Below, piece by piece: positions 23,265-32,950 of a stretch of 33,428 nt of DNA (position 1 is the stretch's first letter; every line of letters begins with the position of its first letter). The stretch lies in assembly GCA_038246345.1 (NCBI GenBank), contig JBBRWA010000021.1, positions 1 to 33,428 of the forward strand, read 5' to 3'. The position numbers and the translations under genes were made by a program. The notes under the pieces are model-generated. The model searched no databases. It worked only from the letters and a program-made list of their open reading frames with translations, and was not told where the DNA came from. The stretch comes from M3007 sp038246345 (lineage in GTDB: Bacteria > Bacteroidota > Bacteroidia > Chitinophagales > Saprospiraceae).

Positions 23265-26200
23265 TTAGAATCTCACAACCAGCCTCATCCCCGAGCATAT
23301 TCCATCCGAAACGCGCACCAAAAACGCGTTGCCTGCTGGCAAACGTTCTATTTCAAAAGCCTGCCGCCGCGTCGTTTTTTCTTGCTCAAAAACCTGCAAC
23401 ACCCGCTCGTCCAAACTCAAAATCTCGATTTTTACTTTTCCGAAAAAGTTGTTTTCCAGCAAGATTTGGAGTGCGTCGCCTGCGGAAATTGGATTGGGAA
23501 AAACATCAAACCCAACATTTACCGGAAAATCTGACGTTGAAGATAAATCGCAGGCCGTTAAAATTTCGCTGACCGAATTGCAGCCCAACAAATTGGAATC
23601 AATGATTGCTGCGCCGCCATTTTCCAAATAAGCGCAAATATTGGGCTGAGCGCAGACCGAAAGTTGTGCGGAATTTCTAATGATCAATTTTTTCAAATTC
23701 GATAAATCAAGGTTTTCAGTGCCTTGTAAATCATGCAAAGCTTCATTATTCCCTAAATGGATTTGAAAGGTCAAAGCAGTATTTACCGTAGAAAGTCCAT
23801 GCAAATTTTGCAGTGCTGGATTGCCAAAAAGATAGATTTCATTGCGAATGTTTTGTAGCGAAAGCATGCCGTCAAGATTTTCTAAATTCGGATTTTCGTA
23901 CAAAAACAACAGCGAAATGGAATCCAAATGGTCTAATCCTGTGAGGCTTTTAATGTTTTGACAGGTTGAAATAGATAATGTACCAGAAAAGTCATTGTCT
24001 GCTGTGCCGATATTTTTCAAATTTTCAAGTCCCGAAAGCGACGACAAAGCAAGGCATTCCGACACCAATAAATCTCCGCCAATATGCACCAAATTAGAAA
24101 GCCCCGAAATTTGACTCAATTTGGGCAAACTCAACATTAGAAGTCCATCATTCACCGTGTTCAAACTGTCCAAACCATCGAAGTTTTCCAGATTTGGATT
24201 TTCAACAACCCCAATTCCGCCATCGACGTTTTTCAAACTTTCCAAGCCTAGCAAAGTCGCCAAATCTGAATTGTTATAGAGATTTAAGCCAACACTGATG
24301 CTATCTAAATTTTGCAAACCGGACAGATTTTGAAGGTGGGTGCTTTCGATCGCCACACCGCCTCGGATAATTTCTAACCCTGCAAATCCATTCAAATTTT
24401 CAATAAGCCCTGCCCCTGTCGCAGTACTTTCTTTTATCGTCACGGAGCCTTCAATCACTTTGCAAGTCGGATAAGTGGCTGGGAAAGCATCAATTTGGCT
24501 TTGTTTTGAGTAATTTATTGCTGCTGGACAAGGCGGCGGATTGGTGGCGCAAGTGCCGGGATTGTCAAAAATCAGTTCTTTAAAAACAGTGGTATCTGCA
24601 TTGTCTCGGAAGGAAAAAATCACTTGACCGGGCACCCCCGCACTGCCCTCGGGCAGGTAAAATATCTCGGGAAATGTATAAAAACCTTGGTCAGAATTAT
24701 CAAAATACTCCATTGGAACCCCCAAATTGCTTTGTACCGTATAGTAATAATTTTGGTTCGCATCATTGTATAAATAAGCATTTACACTCAATTTGACGCG
24801 GTCATCGCTGGGATCGGCAGGCGTTCCGTAGTCGTCACACTCGGCTTTGTAGTCGAGGATTCCAATCGCAGGCGGGGCATCAGGCGAACAGGTTGGGATA
24901 TTGGGTTTAATGTAGCTTTTCTTTATTGTCGGGTTATTCAAATCCCTAAAAGAATAGGAAGTATAGAGATTCAGCCCTGCCGAGCCAGGCGGAAGCCGGT
25001 AAAGCGATGTAACACCATAATAGAAAGTGTCAAGCGGGATTTCTGCTAACTCATCGAACAATACATATTGATTTCCAAAACTGGCATTGCCAATTGCCGA
25101 TACTTTGAAGGTCAAAATTTGGATATCGTCCGAAGCAATGAGCGGTGTGCCGCCATCATCGCAGGAGCTCGTGCTATAAATGAGCTGCAATGCTGGCGCA
25201 GGGTTGGGAAAAACATTTTTCAACCAAGAAATTCGGTTGTAACTATCGTTGCCTGCGAAGTCATTGGTGTTGCCGTACACCAGATCCAGCTTGCCATCAC
25301 CATCTACATCGTGCGGTGCCACACCGTAAAAATTTCCAAAACCAGATTCATCATAAACCGTTGTCGCTGAAGCGAATAGGCTGTTTCCCAAACCCCTTAC
25401 AAACAGGAATCTGCTCCAATAAAAATCACTCACGACGACATCTGGGAAGCCATCCATGTTGGCATCAAAAACGGTGAAAAAAGGTATTGACGATGAGCCT
25501 TGATGCGCCATGGTGGCGAGTGTTTTTTCGGTACTGAAACCTGCCGCACCCATGTTCCGAAACCAAGCCACTTTGGTCGAAGAAAGACCATCTGTGCTAA
25601 AAACATAATCTAATTTTCCATCTAAATCCAGGTCCACCAACATTTCTTGATTGACATTTGGCGGTGAAGGCGTGCCGGAAGGCAGGAGCGATTTTGGTGC
25701 TGAAAAAATGCCATTCCCCAAATTTTCGTACACCAATGCCGGACTATTATTGAAAAATAACAAAACCATATCCAACAACCCATCTTCGTTGGCATCGAGC
25801 GCGAAAGCACTGGAACATAATTGAATGTCGGATTCGATTAAATGCCCTGTAAAATTGCCCAAACCATCGTTTTCAAACCAATAAAAACGGGCATTGAACG
25901 CCACGGCATCGGTGCCATTGCAAGCAAAAATATCAATATCACCGTCGTTGTCGAGGTCGCCACCAGCTACTTGTTTGCAAGATGTCACCAGTCCGGGCAT
26001 CAATTTGGGCACGCCAAATTGCCCATTTCCCAGCCCCTTTCGCCACGAAATGGAATCGCCAAAAGGCAAGGCGAGGTCTTTCACGCCATCACCATCAAGG
26101 TCGCCTGAAAAAGCGCGGCTGCCACCGCCTGCTGTTGCTGGCTTTTTCTCCGCATAATTACCGCTGCCGAGATTTTCGAGCACGATGCCTACGGCAAAAA

Positions 26201-27365
26201 TATCCAGATCGCCGTCGTTTTCGAGGTCAGCAATTTCAATGTCTCTTGCCAAACCCAGCAATCTGTTGAAACTTTTAAAATTTGAAAAACTGCCCGCGCC
26301 GAGATTTTGCATCCAAGATTGGGTGAAAGTAACCGCTGTGCTGGTCAAAATATCGGACAGCGCGTCGCCATCCAAGTCAATGATTTGTGCAGAAGCGATG
26401 TCCAACGCAGACGTATTCGGTAGTTTTGGAGCGGTTTCAAAAAGCCCAGTCGTAGCATCGAAAGAAAAATATTTTGGCCGATTGTTCGAAGCCGTGCCGA
26501 TGGAACCGCCAAAAATATCTGCATTTCCATCCGCGTCGAGGTCGCCGAGGGCAAGCGCAGCGCCCCTGTATTCGGTCGAAACGGTCTGCCGCAGCGTCCA
26601 ATTTCCTGCCGAATCGAATTCATACCAAATGATGTCGCCGCCGAGCGCGGTGAGCAAATCCATTTTTCCGTCAGCATTAAAATCTTGGGCGATGGCATGC
26701 GCTGCCGTTCCTGCCGAAATTTTCACCGCCTCAAACGTGTTGTTCCCCAGGTTTTTATAAAAATAAAAACCATCATTTTGCCTGGCGAAAAAGTCTTGTT
26801 TCCCGTCTAAATTCATGTCAGCCGCCGCGAACATGGAAATGTTTTGCGCATTGTTCAAAGCTGCTTTCGCCGCGAATTGCCCATTGCCAAGATTGCGTTG
26901 CCAAAAAAACTTGCTGCCATCGGACACAAAACCATCGGACAAATCATCGCCGTCCACATCGCAGAGCAAGTACAAAGTGCTCGAAAAAATGGTTTTTGCG
27001 ACATCATAGTTTCCAGCGCCGAGGTTTTTCATCCAATAGCGGTCAGCAACAATATCGGGCAAGCCATCCCCATTCAAATCCGTGAAAAAGGATTGGTAGT
27101 TGACACCTTGATTTAGAATATTGATGGGCATGAGTTCGTGGTCAATTGAAAAATGCGCCAACCCATCTACATTTTCATACCAAAGCAAACTTTTTGCGTG
27201 TAAACAAAGGACATCTTGATCGCCATCGCCATCAATATCGGCGGCTTGAATTTGAAATTGATACGAGTTGGTGCTTTGCGTCAAAACTTGCGGCGTGTTG
27301 CCAAATTGGGCATAAGTTTTTTGGAAAAGGCAAAGGCAAAAGAATAGGAAAAGAAGTTTCTTCAT
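23265..27365 (-). CDS. Giant T9SS cargo: FG-GAP/VCBS repeats, leucine-rich L-domain region, type A sorting domain
   Basis: 1366 residues. The signal peptide MKKLLFLFFCLCLFQKTYAQ leads to a long series of FG-GAP/VCBS repeats (about 30-730) with calcium-binding DIDGDGDQD, DLNGDGLPD and DVDGDGKLD loops, forming integrin-like propellers. Two related segments with SSCDDGGTP and AECDDYGTPADPSDD follow (about 740-960), then a leucine-rich region of receptor-L type (about 985-1260: GLENLKNIG, GLDHLDSIS, LYENPNLENLDG). The end (about 1285-1366, FDVFPNPISAGDALQILLEN ... RLVVRF) is a type A sorting domain. The product is probably a surface or released adhesin or binding protein. Its sorting domain is nearly identical in DNA to that of the cargo gene ending at 28327. 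Confidence 0.88.
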   Translation of the reverse strand: MKKLLFLFFCLCLFQKTYAQFGNTPQVLTQSTNSYQFQIQAADIDGDGDQDVLCLHAKSLLWYENVDGLAHFSIDHELMPINILNQGVNYQSFFTDLNGDGLPDIVADRYWMKNLGAGNYDVAKTIFSSTLYLLCDVDGDDLSDGFVSDGSKFFWQRNLGNGQFAAKAALNNAQNISMFAAADMNLDGKQDFFARQNDGFYFYKNLGNNTFEAVKISAGTAAHAIAQDFNADGKMDLLTALGGDIIWYEFDSAGNWTLRQTVSTEYRGAALALGDLDADGNADIFGGSIGTASNNRPKYFSFDATTGLFETAPKLPNTSALDIASAQIIDLDGDALSDILTSTAVTFTQSWMQNLGAGSFSNFKSFNRLLGLARDIEIADLENDGDLDIFAVGIVLENLGSGNYAEKKPATAGGGSRAFSGDLDGDGVKDLALPFGDSISWRKGLGNGQFGVPKLMPGLVTSCKQVAGGDLDNDGDIDIFACNGTDAVAFNARFYWFENDGLGNFTGHLIESDIQLCSSAFALDANEDGLLDMVLLFFNNSPALVYENLGNGIFSAPKSLLPSGTPSPPNVNQEMLVDLDLDGKLDYVFSTDGLSSTKVAWFRNMGAAGFSTEKTLATMAHQGSSSIPFFTVFDANMDGFPDVVVSDFYWSRFLFVRGLGNSLFASATTVYDESGFGNFYGVAPHDVDGDGKLDLVYGNTNDFAGNDSYNRISWLKNVFPNPAPALQLIYSTSSCDDGGTPLIASDDIQILTFKVSAIGNASFGNQYVLFDELAEIPLDTFYYGVTSLYRLPPGSAGLNLYTSYSFRDLNNPTIKKSYIKPNIPTCSPDAPPAIGILDYKAECDDYGTPADPSDDRVKLSVNAYLYNDANQNYYYTVQSNLGVPMEYFDNSDQGFYTFPEIFYLPEGSAGVPGQVIFSFRDNADTTVFKELIFDNPGTCATNPPPCPAAINYSKQSQIDAFPATYPTCKVIEGSVTIKESTATGAGLIENLNGFAGLEIIRGGVAIESTHLQNLSGLQNLDSISVGLNLYNNSDLATLLGLESLKNVDGGIGVVENPNLENFDGLDSLNTVNDGLLMLSLPKLSQISGLSNLVHIGGDLLVSECLALSSLSGLENLKNIGTADNDFSGTLSISTCQNIKSLTGLDHLDSISLLFLYENPNLENLDGMLSLQNIRNEIYLFGNPALQNLHGLSTVNTALTFQIHLGNNEALHDLQGTENLDLSNLKKLIIRNSAQLSVCAQPNICAYLENGGAAIIDSNLLGCNSVSEILTACDLSSTSDFPVNVGFDVFPNPISAGDALQILLENNFFGKVKIEILSLDERVLQVFEQEKTTRRQAFEIERLPAGNAFLVRVSDGICSGMRLVVRF

Positions 27366-27576
27366 TTAATAAGTGAGTTGTGTTCAATGTTTTGTTCGCC
27401 AATTTGGTTTTGGCTTCACGGTAAATTTTGTCGCTCGCTCGCTGTTGTTGCTTTTCTCGAAAATCTCGAAAAAACCAAATCAGCCCCGCGATTGCCCATA
27501 CACTGAGGATGAAAATCGTTCGCCAGCGACGCAGTTTTTGGCGCGTTTCAAGGCGTTTTTGTTCAATCAAATCCAT
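27366..27576 (-). CDS. Possible small membrane protein upstream of the giant cargo gene (uncertain)
   Basis: From an ATG at 27576 an open frame encodes a basic N-terminus (MDLIEQKRLETRQKLRRW), one hydrophobic helix (TIFILSVWAIAGLIWFF) and a charged, glutamine-rich helix. The frame has no stop until 27232, inside the start of the giant cargo gene in another phase, so the overlapping 45 residues are doubtful. The coordinates given cover only the non-overlapping part. The composition looks protein-like, but there is no recognised family and no promoter element. It may be a truncated remnant of a membrane protein gene. Confidence 0.3.
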
Positions 27577-27635
27577 TGCTTCGGACTTTCAGTTTTAGCG
27601 AGCGGTTGGCAGGGAAGCTTTAGTGCGCTGTATAT

Positions 27636-28016
27636 TTATTTTACGGGCTGATAAATTATAATGCCCGGTAGAAAGTCAAAATCTTTTAAATTATATGTAT
27701 GAATTGGTATTTGGTGCACTACAGCGGTCGCCCCAATTATGGCATCTGGAATTTGTAATCCGTGACTAAGTTTAAACAATTCGATGAATTCGATTGCTTT
27801 TTGGGATACCGCTTCATCGATTTGGACCACATCATAATACCTTATTTTCTTTTTCATTTGGGTAAGCTCGTTCTTATTGCCCATGCCTTGGTAAAGCTCC
27901 ATGACAGTAATGGAAGACAAAACGATGTCTTTAAGTCCGATTTTATTTAATTGATCAATCGAATCTTCCCTACCATTAAAGGCGCTTATGAAAATATTGG
28001 TATCACAGAGTACCAT
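27636..28016 (-). CDS. PIN-domain toxin, VapC type
   Basis: 126 residues with the PIN-domain acidic residues: D5 in LCDTNIFISAF, E40 in SSITVMELYQG, D91 in GLQIPDAIIGATA, and the C-terminal HTYNLKDFDF segment with D112/D114. PIN-domain VapC toxins are Mg2+-dependent ribonucleases that cut tRNA or rRNA when not bound by antitoxin. The start codon lies 1 nt after the stop of the upstream 78-residue gene (TGA T ATG), so the two are translated together, as expected for a toxin-antitoxin pair. Length is normal. The pair sits between two T9SS cargo genes that share near-identical ends, a setting typical for accessory inserts. Confidence 0.88.
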   Translation of the reverse strand: MVLCDTNIFISAFNGREDSIDQLNKIGLKDIVLSSITVMELYQGMGNKNELTQMKKKIRYYDVVQIDEAVSQKAIEFIELFKLSHGLQIPDAIIGATAVVHQIPIHTYNLKDFDFLPGIIIYQPVK

Positions 28017-28017
28017 A

Positions 28018-28254
28018 TCAGATATTCCAGTTTCGCATCCAGGCTACAGAACGTATCTGTTCAATGGAGCGAGGATTATCCTTCCAGATGCCAAAAAGTT
28101 GCTTTGGATCTAACTTTTTATCTCCTTTTGTAATGGTAGGCTGGGTGGCAGGAGAAGAGGCTTCAACCTTCACAGCTTTAATATTCAATGATTTGAGCAC
28201 CTGGAGCAGTTGCTCAACCTCTTGAATACCAGATGTTTCGATGGTAATGATCAT
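28018..28254 (-). CDS. Antitoxin partner of the PIN-domain toxin
   Basis: 78 residues, MIITIETSGIQEVEQLLQVL at the start, a flexible middle rich in Ser/Pro/Thr and a C-terminus (LFGIWKDNPRSIEQIRSVAW) that fits a toxin-binding tail. A DNA-binding fold is not obvious, so the type of antitoxin is inferred mainly from position: directly upstream of the toxin with a 1-nt gap. It would neutralise the toxin and perhaps repress its own promoter. A near-match -7 element lies 20 nt before the ATG. Confidence 0.75.
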   Translation of the reverse strand: MIITIETSGIQEVEQLLQVLKSLNIKAVKVEASSPATQPTITKGDKKLDPKQLFGIWKDNPRSIEQIRSVAWMRNWNI

Positions 28255-28273
28255 GATTGGATGATTTGAGATG

Positions 28274-28281
28274 TAAAGTTA
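28274..28281 (-). promoter_or_regulatory. Candidate -7 element TAACTTTA of the toxin-antitoxin operon
   Basis: Seven of eight bases match TAnnTTTG on the minus strand; the spacing to the antitoxin ATG (20 nt) is that of other genes in the window. Confidence 0.4.
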
Positions 28282-28326
28282 GGGTTTTTGAACTGATTTT
28301 GAAAGCCTATGGGTTCAAGGCGGAAA

Positions 28327-30875
28327 TTAGAATCTCAAAACCAACTTCGTCCCCGAGCTTATCTCATCCGAAACGCGCACCAAAAACGCGTTGCCTTCTG
28401 GCAAATTTTCCATTTCAAAAGCCTGCCGCCGCGCCGTTTTTTCTCTTTCAACAACCTGCAACACCCGCCCGTCCAAACTCAAAATCTCGATTTTTACTTT
28501 TCCGAAAAACGCATTTTCAAGCAAGATTTGCAGCGGCTGGTTTTCGGAAACTGGGTTAGGAGAAACCCGAAAATCCAAATTATCCGAAAAATCAGTGCTC
28601 GAAACGGTCGGAATGGACAGGGTTTTTATCAAATAAATGTCCTGTGTATTGGTCGGGGTGTGTACCCCCACTAAAGCAAATGAGCCATCGGAGAGCAAGC
28701 TGGCATCGGCTGGGCGTAGTGCTTTGTCAAACAAAACCATCGTGGAAAGCACATTGAAATCTGCACCCAAACGCAGCAAGTGCAAACCCGCCGGGGCACC
28801 AAAATCATTGTAGAAGGAAAGCACCATCAGCAAGCCGCCGTCATTTCCGATGTGCAGCGTAGAACCATAGTGAGAATTTGCCACCTTCATGGTTTTCCGC
28901 AGCAAAACGTCGCCATTTGGAGCAAGGCGATAAAAAATCAGCGAATCTTCGAAGCGATAATTGCGGCTCAAAAGCCCGAGGTCGCCATTTTGAAACTGTA
29001 CAGCACTCACCAATTCGCGGTCGTAGTACAATTCCACTGGTTCGAGCAGGGAAAAAACCGCGACATCGCCATTGCTCGCATCGATTTTCAATGCTAAACC
29101 CGACCGTTCGTTTTCCATGCCCACTGCCAGGAAATTGCCATCGGCAAGCGCTAAAACCTGTTTGATATCGCGCTGTCCGGTGGTCAAAACCTGCGACCAG
29201 GTTGGCTCGAACCAGCGCCACCACACTAGCTGCCCGCCAGCGTCTACCCGCAAACCTTGCAGTTGAAACGCGATACTCCAGTTGGGGTTCGCTGGATCAG
29301 GCACTGTGGCGGAATAAACCACCATGGCACCACCGTCGGGCGTAGCCGCGCCATTTATGCCATAATAGTTTGAAGGACTCGCAAACAGTTTTTCCCAAAA
29401 AATGGCTCCATCGGCAGGGTTTATTTTTGCCAAGTAAACCGAATCCGAAGCGGGCGAGTTGGAGCTTTGGCATGCCACGAGCAACAAATTGCCATCGGAA
29501 AGCCGCAAAATATCTTTAGGCAACTCGCCTAATGTTGTCCCGTAGTTTTTCACCCAAACTTCCGCGCCGCTTGCCGGGTCGATTTTTCGCAGCACGAGTT
29601 CCCGACCTTTTGAAATGCCGTAATCAGCACCGCTCATCACAAAAATATGACCAGCTGCTGCTTCCACGAAGGGGCTGTAATCGTCGCCAGGCAAGCCCGA
29701 AGTGCCGATTGCTTTTTCTTCCAAAATTTCAAAATCGCCCGCGTTGAGCAGGACAAAGCAGCCATCCAGTTCAGTTTGGAAATCGGATTTTCCGACGGCA
29801 GCTATTTTGCCAGAAGGCGAAAAAGCAGCATCGGCAAGGGTATATTTCCAATCTTGACTTGCTCCCGAAAAATCATTTGCGGCCAAGAGCGCCCCGTTTT
29901 CAACATCGCGCAGTTCAAAAATCTTTTCAAACAAAAGCCCCACAGCCCCATGCCCATCTAACACCAGCCGAGGGTAGTTGAAAGAGCCGCTGTACCAATC
30001 GTTGGTTTCTACCTGCCATTTTATATTTCCAGCGACATCAATTTTTGTCAAAAAGCGCTTTGTCGCACTTTCAAAATGGGCGACGATAAGCGAGGTGTCG
30101 GAGGGGTCGAAGATGATGTTTTGCGCACGGGTTTTGCCCGCACCCGACGGACTTTGAATGTCTTTTGCCCAAATCACCGCGCCTGACGGGCTATTAAAAC
30201 TGAGTTCTGCCCGCAAATCGTTGCTGAAACTTTGCCCAAAAGGTCGAATGGTGAAAAAGCGCAAATCAGGCAGCACTGCGAGGGATTGTTCGGGCAAATT
30301 GGGGTTGCCATTAAAATATTGGGTCACCATTTGCTGCGTGCCTGTGGCATCGAATCGGCGCAAAACTGGAGAAGTCGTCAAGCCACTTTTACTGGCGACA
30401 TAAGCTATGACACCTCCATCGGGCAAAGCCACCGGACTGTGGAAACCATAATTCTGGTTTTGGCTCGGAGGGTCTGTTTTTCCAGCGCATAGTTTCCGTC
30501 GGCATCCAGTTTTATCAAAAGTGGCGTGTGTGCCGACTGCCCAAAAGCAGTACGACTGCCAGAAATCCACATCGTCCCCGTTGTTTCGTCTCTGTCAAAG
30601 CCAAAAATCAGTTCGTTGTGCAGGGGCGAACCAATCGTATCTGCCCAAAGGATTTGTCCGATGGAATCCATTTTCAAAATCAACAAATCATCTTGCCCCA
30701 CAGATCGCGTCAAGCCAGCCGCCCAAAACTGCCCGGGTTCGGCTGCAGGTTCGATGCCGATCAGCCATTCATTTTGATTGGGAAGCCCATAGTTTTTAAA
30801 ATACTGGATTTGGGCCTGGGTGTATGCCGCCCCGAAAAGAGAAAAAACAAGGGCGGTAAAAAATTTAATGCGCAT
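28327..30875 (-). pseudogene. T9SS cargo gene with a frameshift at a homopolymer
   Basis: Starts at the ATG at 30875 with a signal peptide (MRIKFFTALVFSLFGAAYTQ, A-Q) and a propeller-like region (WAAGLTRSVGQDDLLILKMD). The frame leaves the expected sequence at about 30477-30481, a run of five T (A on the coding strand). Adding one A gives the continuous reading YALEKTDPPSQNQNYGFHSP and joins the long second frame, which runs to 28327 with about 30 residues of PDGGVIAYVA-type repeats at its start and a type A sorting domain at its end (FRVSPNPVSENQPLQILLEN ... KLVLRF). Total about 850 residues. The product would be a surface-exported propeller protein of unknown function. A sequencing error at the homopolymer is possible, so the gene may be intact. 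Confidence 0.75.
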
Positions 30876-31297
30876 AGAGATTTAAAGCGTTGGGTTGTGA
30901 AAATCGAGTTGATGCTGAGGACAGGGCGGCAGCAGCAGGTGCCTTCTTGGCTCCGGTTTTGGCTGACAAAAAGGTATGTGAACAAGGTATTACAAGCTGT
31001 GTGCAGCCATTTTATCGCCTCGACTTCGTTGATGTAGCATTTGGCATGAAGGTTTTTACAGATACTCGTTCTCACGCCAATTTGATTGCTCAACCAGTTA
31101 TTCTCGTCCGGGCGCAACTTGTTTTCTCGGTAAATTATCCGAATATCCTTTTTTTGGATGTTCAAGTTATTTATATGCTCCTTTATCCTCTCGTTGAATT
31201 GCAGATACGGACTTATCAAAATTAGGCGGTCTTTGGTTGACTTTATCAACTCTTCCAAATGGTAGGAAACGCCGGCTGTATTCAGGAATTTAGCCAT
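30761..31297 (-). pseudogene. Truncated PLD-like domain protein
   Basis: From the ATG at 31297 the first about 95 residues match the N-terminal half of a phospholipase-D-like protein: MAKFLNTAGVSYHLEELIKS, LILISPYLQFNERIKE, and the HxK motif in KNLHAKCYINEVEAI (H84, K86). After that the frame continues for about 80 residues of unlikely sequence, overlapping the start of the T9SS cargo gene, and the second half with its N-type motif is missing. PLD-like nucleases or phosphodiesterases need a complete motif set, so the remnant is probably inactive. Similarity ends near 31013. Confidence 0.6.
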
Positions 31298-31558
31298 TTT
31301 TTTATAATATTTCTTCTATTTATTTTCTTTTTCATGTTGCAAAAACTAAGGTTAAATACCACCACCCTTAACATACCCTCCATTGCGTAAAAACCCGCTC
31401 TACCAACATAAATTCGAAAAACACCAATTGCATTCACCCGCCACCACTCGGCTGAATAAACGCAACAGCAATCCCAAAAAAGCATTAAGGGAGTCTCGTT
31501 TCATGAGGTGTTTTTTCGACCCACAAATATAACGAACAATCCCATATTTCCAACCCCC
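31298..31558. other. AT-rich intergenic gap
   Basis: About 260 nt with runs of T and A (31298-31335) that may hold the promoter of the PLD-like gene. A 67-codon minus-strand frame exists but has poor composition. I see no hairpin, repeat or clear promoter. Confidence 0.5.
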
Positions 31559-32047
31559 TCATTCCCCCAGCAACATCCCTGCAACATCATCCGCCAATCG
31601 CGTAAAACCGTCAAAAGCGTTGTTCGACAGCAGCACGATCTGCTTCTGCTGATCCGGGAAATGCATCATGATGCAAAAATAGCCCGGCCAGCCGCCGGTA
31701 TGGTACACCAGCTTTTCTGCACTGCCGCCGCCGGAAAGCAGGAAGCCATAGCCATAGTCGATGGCTTCGCCCGTAGGCAAATTGTGCTGGCTTGTTGCCT
31801 TTTGGAACGTTTCCAGGTCTATCAATTGGTGCTGGAGCAGCTCCTTTCCCCATAAAGCCAGGTCTTTGTGGGAAAGGGGTTTGGAGGAATGATGGAGGAG
31901 GGTGAATTGCATGGGTTGTGAAGTTTTCTCGCCCCATCTTGTACGCACGTTGCCTTTGCTGGTATAGCCAGCGCGAATAAGCTGCACGAGGCCGAAGCAT
32001 TGCTCGAGCGTTGCGTTGGGGTGTTTGGCAGCCTGGCGCGAGCGGAA
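31559..32047 (-). pseudogene. C-terminal remnant of a class C beta-lactamase-like serine hydrolase
   Basis: The frame from about 32047 to the TGA at 31559 has no suitable start. Its last about 100 residues match the end of beta-lactamase/PBP-like serine hydrolases: LALWGKELLQ, AIDYGYGFLL, YHTGGWPGYFCIMMHFPDQQ (HTG replaces the KTG box) and QIVLLSNNAF. The catalytic SxxK and YxN motifs and the export signal are missing. The first 35 residues (about RQAAKHPNATLEQ to GNVRTRW) overlap a dispersed hairpin repeat at 31946-31980 and may not be hydrolase sequence at all. The Rpn-type gene lies 2 nt upstream. The remnant is very probably non-functional. Confidence 0.7.
31946..31980. repeat. Dispersed hairpin repeat, copy 2
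   Basis: Matches 22886-22920 at 27 of 35 positions, with stem GCTGG / CCAGC and loop TATAG. Two base pairs differ by compensating changes on both sides of the stem. Here it lies inside the serine hydrolase remnant, reading RAGYTSKGNV on the minus strand; copy 1 reads RVGCADNGNV in the same phase. Confidence 0.6.
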
Positions 32048-32049
32048 AT

Positions 32050-32934
32050 CTATTTATTCATATAATTGTCAATGACTTCCAGAACTTCTTGCTCGGACAT
32101 TTTGAGGGACTTCGCAATAATCGCAACAGGAATACTATTGTCATGCAGTCCAATTACAGCGGCTTCTCTTTCTTCTTCACGGCCTTTATTTATTAAATCC
32201 TGAGCATCAGCCATTTTGGTATGTTGCTCACTTGCGATGTCACGGAGGTTCTTCAAATATTTTTTATATTCTTTGGCATCCTTTTCATTCAATTTCATTT
32301 CATCTAATTTTTCCCCAGCTTCTTTCAATCCCTTAGCGGAAAAACTATTTTTTATTTCAGCGTTCTTGAAAAAGTATATCCACTCGTCCAACTTATCTTT
32401 TACCCTGTTATGAAACTGGCTAACTTTGATGACCCAATATTCTGGGTAAACCACATGGATATTATTTTTTTTATAGAGTTCTACTTGCTTGCCGGAAAGG
32501 GTTAAAACATCATTCTTATGCACCCCTTTGAAGACAGTTGTGCCGTGATAAACGTAATCCTTCCCTTGACCCAAGTCAAAATAGGCAATGGTTATCGAAA
32601 TGATTTTTTTCACTTCGGCGTATGCTTGACCTTCTTTGATATGCTCAGAGATGGCTTTGGATGTGCCGTAAAGCATCCGATGGAAGTAGTCATACTCCTT
32701 ACTGTTTTGGACTTCGATGATGACTAATTCATCTTTCGAATTCTCCACTAAGATGTCCACCCGGTTGTGTTTGTCGTCGTCGGTCTCCTTATTGCTTTCA
32801 CTATCAAGAATTTGCTTGATGGTCACCTCTTCGCCGAGCAACTCGGAAAGGAATCCCTCTAAGATGTCGAAGTTGGCTTTATGGCGGAGCAAGCGCTTCA
32901 TTGCCCAATCGAATCGTACGAGTTTCTTTGCCAT
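32050..32934 (-). CDS. Rpn-family PD-(D/E)XK nuclease / putative transposase
   Basis: 294 residues from the ATG at 32934; an upstream in-frame extension to 33075 would start before the promoter element and is rejected. MAKKLVRFDWAMKRLLRHKA and NFDILEGFLSELLGE are the typical family N-terminus. The nuclease core is NRVDILVEN (D60) and ELVIIEVQNS (E74, Q76). A C-terminal helical region rich in lysine and glutamate ends in a short HTH-like segment (IAKSLKMSEQEVLEVID). Rpn proteins are DNA endonucleases that promote RecA-independent recombination, are often called transposases, and occur in many copies in Bacteroidota. No terminal inverted repeats flank it. It lies directly upstream of a truncated hydrolase gene. 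Confidence 0.85.
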   Translation of the reverse strand: MAKKLVRFDWAMKRLLRHKANFDILEGFLSELLGEEVTIKQILDSESNKETDDDKHNRVDILVENSKDELVIIEVQNSKEYDYFHRMLYGTSKAISEHIKEGQAYAEVKKIISITIAYFDLGQGKDYVYHGTTVFKGVHKNDVLTLSGKQVELYKKNNIHVVYPEYWVIKVSQFHNRVKDKLDEWIYFFKNAEIKNSFSAKGLKEAGEKLDEMKLNEKDAKEYKKYLKNLRDIASEQHTKMADAQDLINKGREEEREAAVIGLHDNSIPVAIIAKSLKMSEQEVLEVIDNYMNK

Positions 32935-32950
32935 TTTGTAAAAGTTTCCA

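Noticed and set aside
31282..31485. A 67-codon minus-strand frame
   Set aside because: Unusual composition (many Trp, Cys, Val), no promoter, and overlap with the PLD-like gene start.
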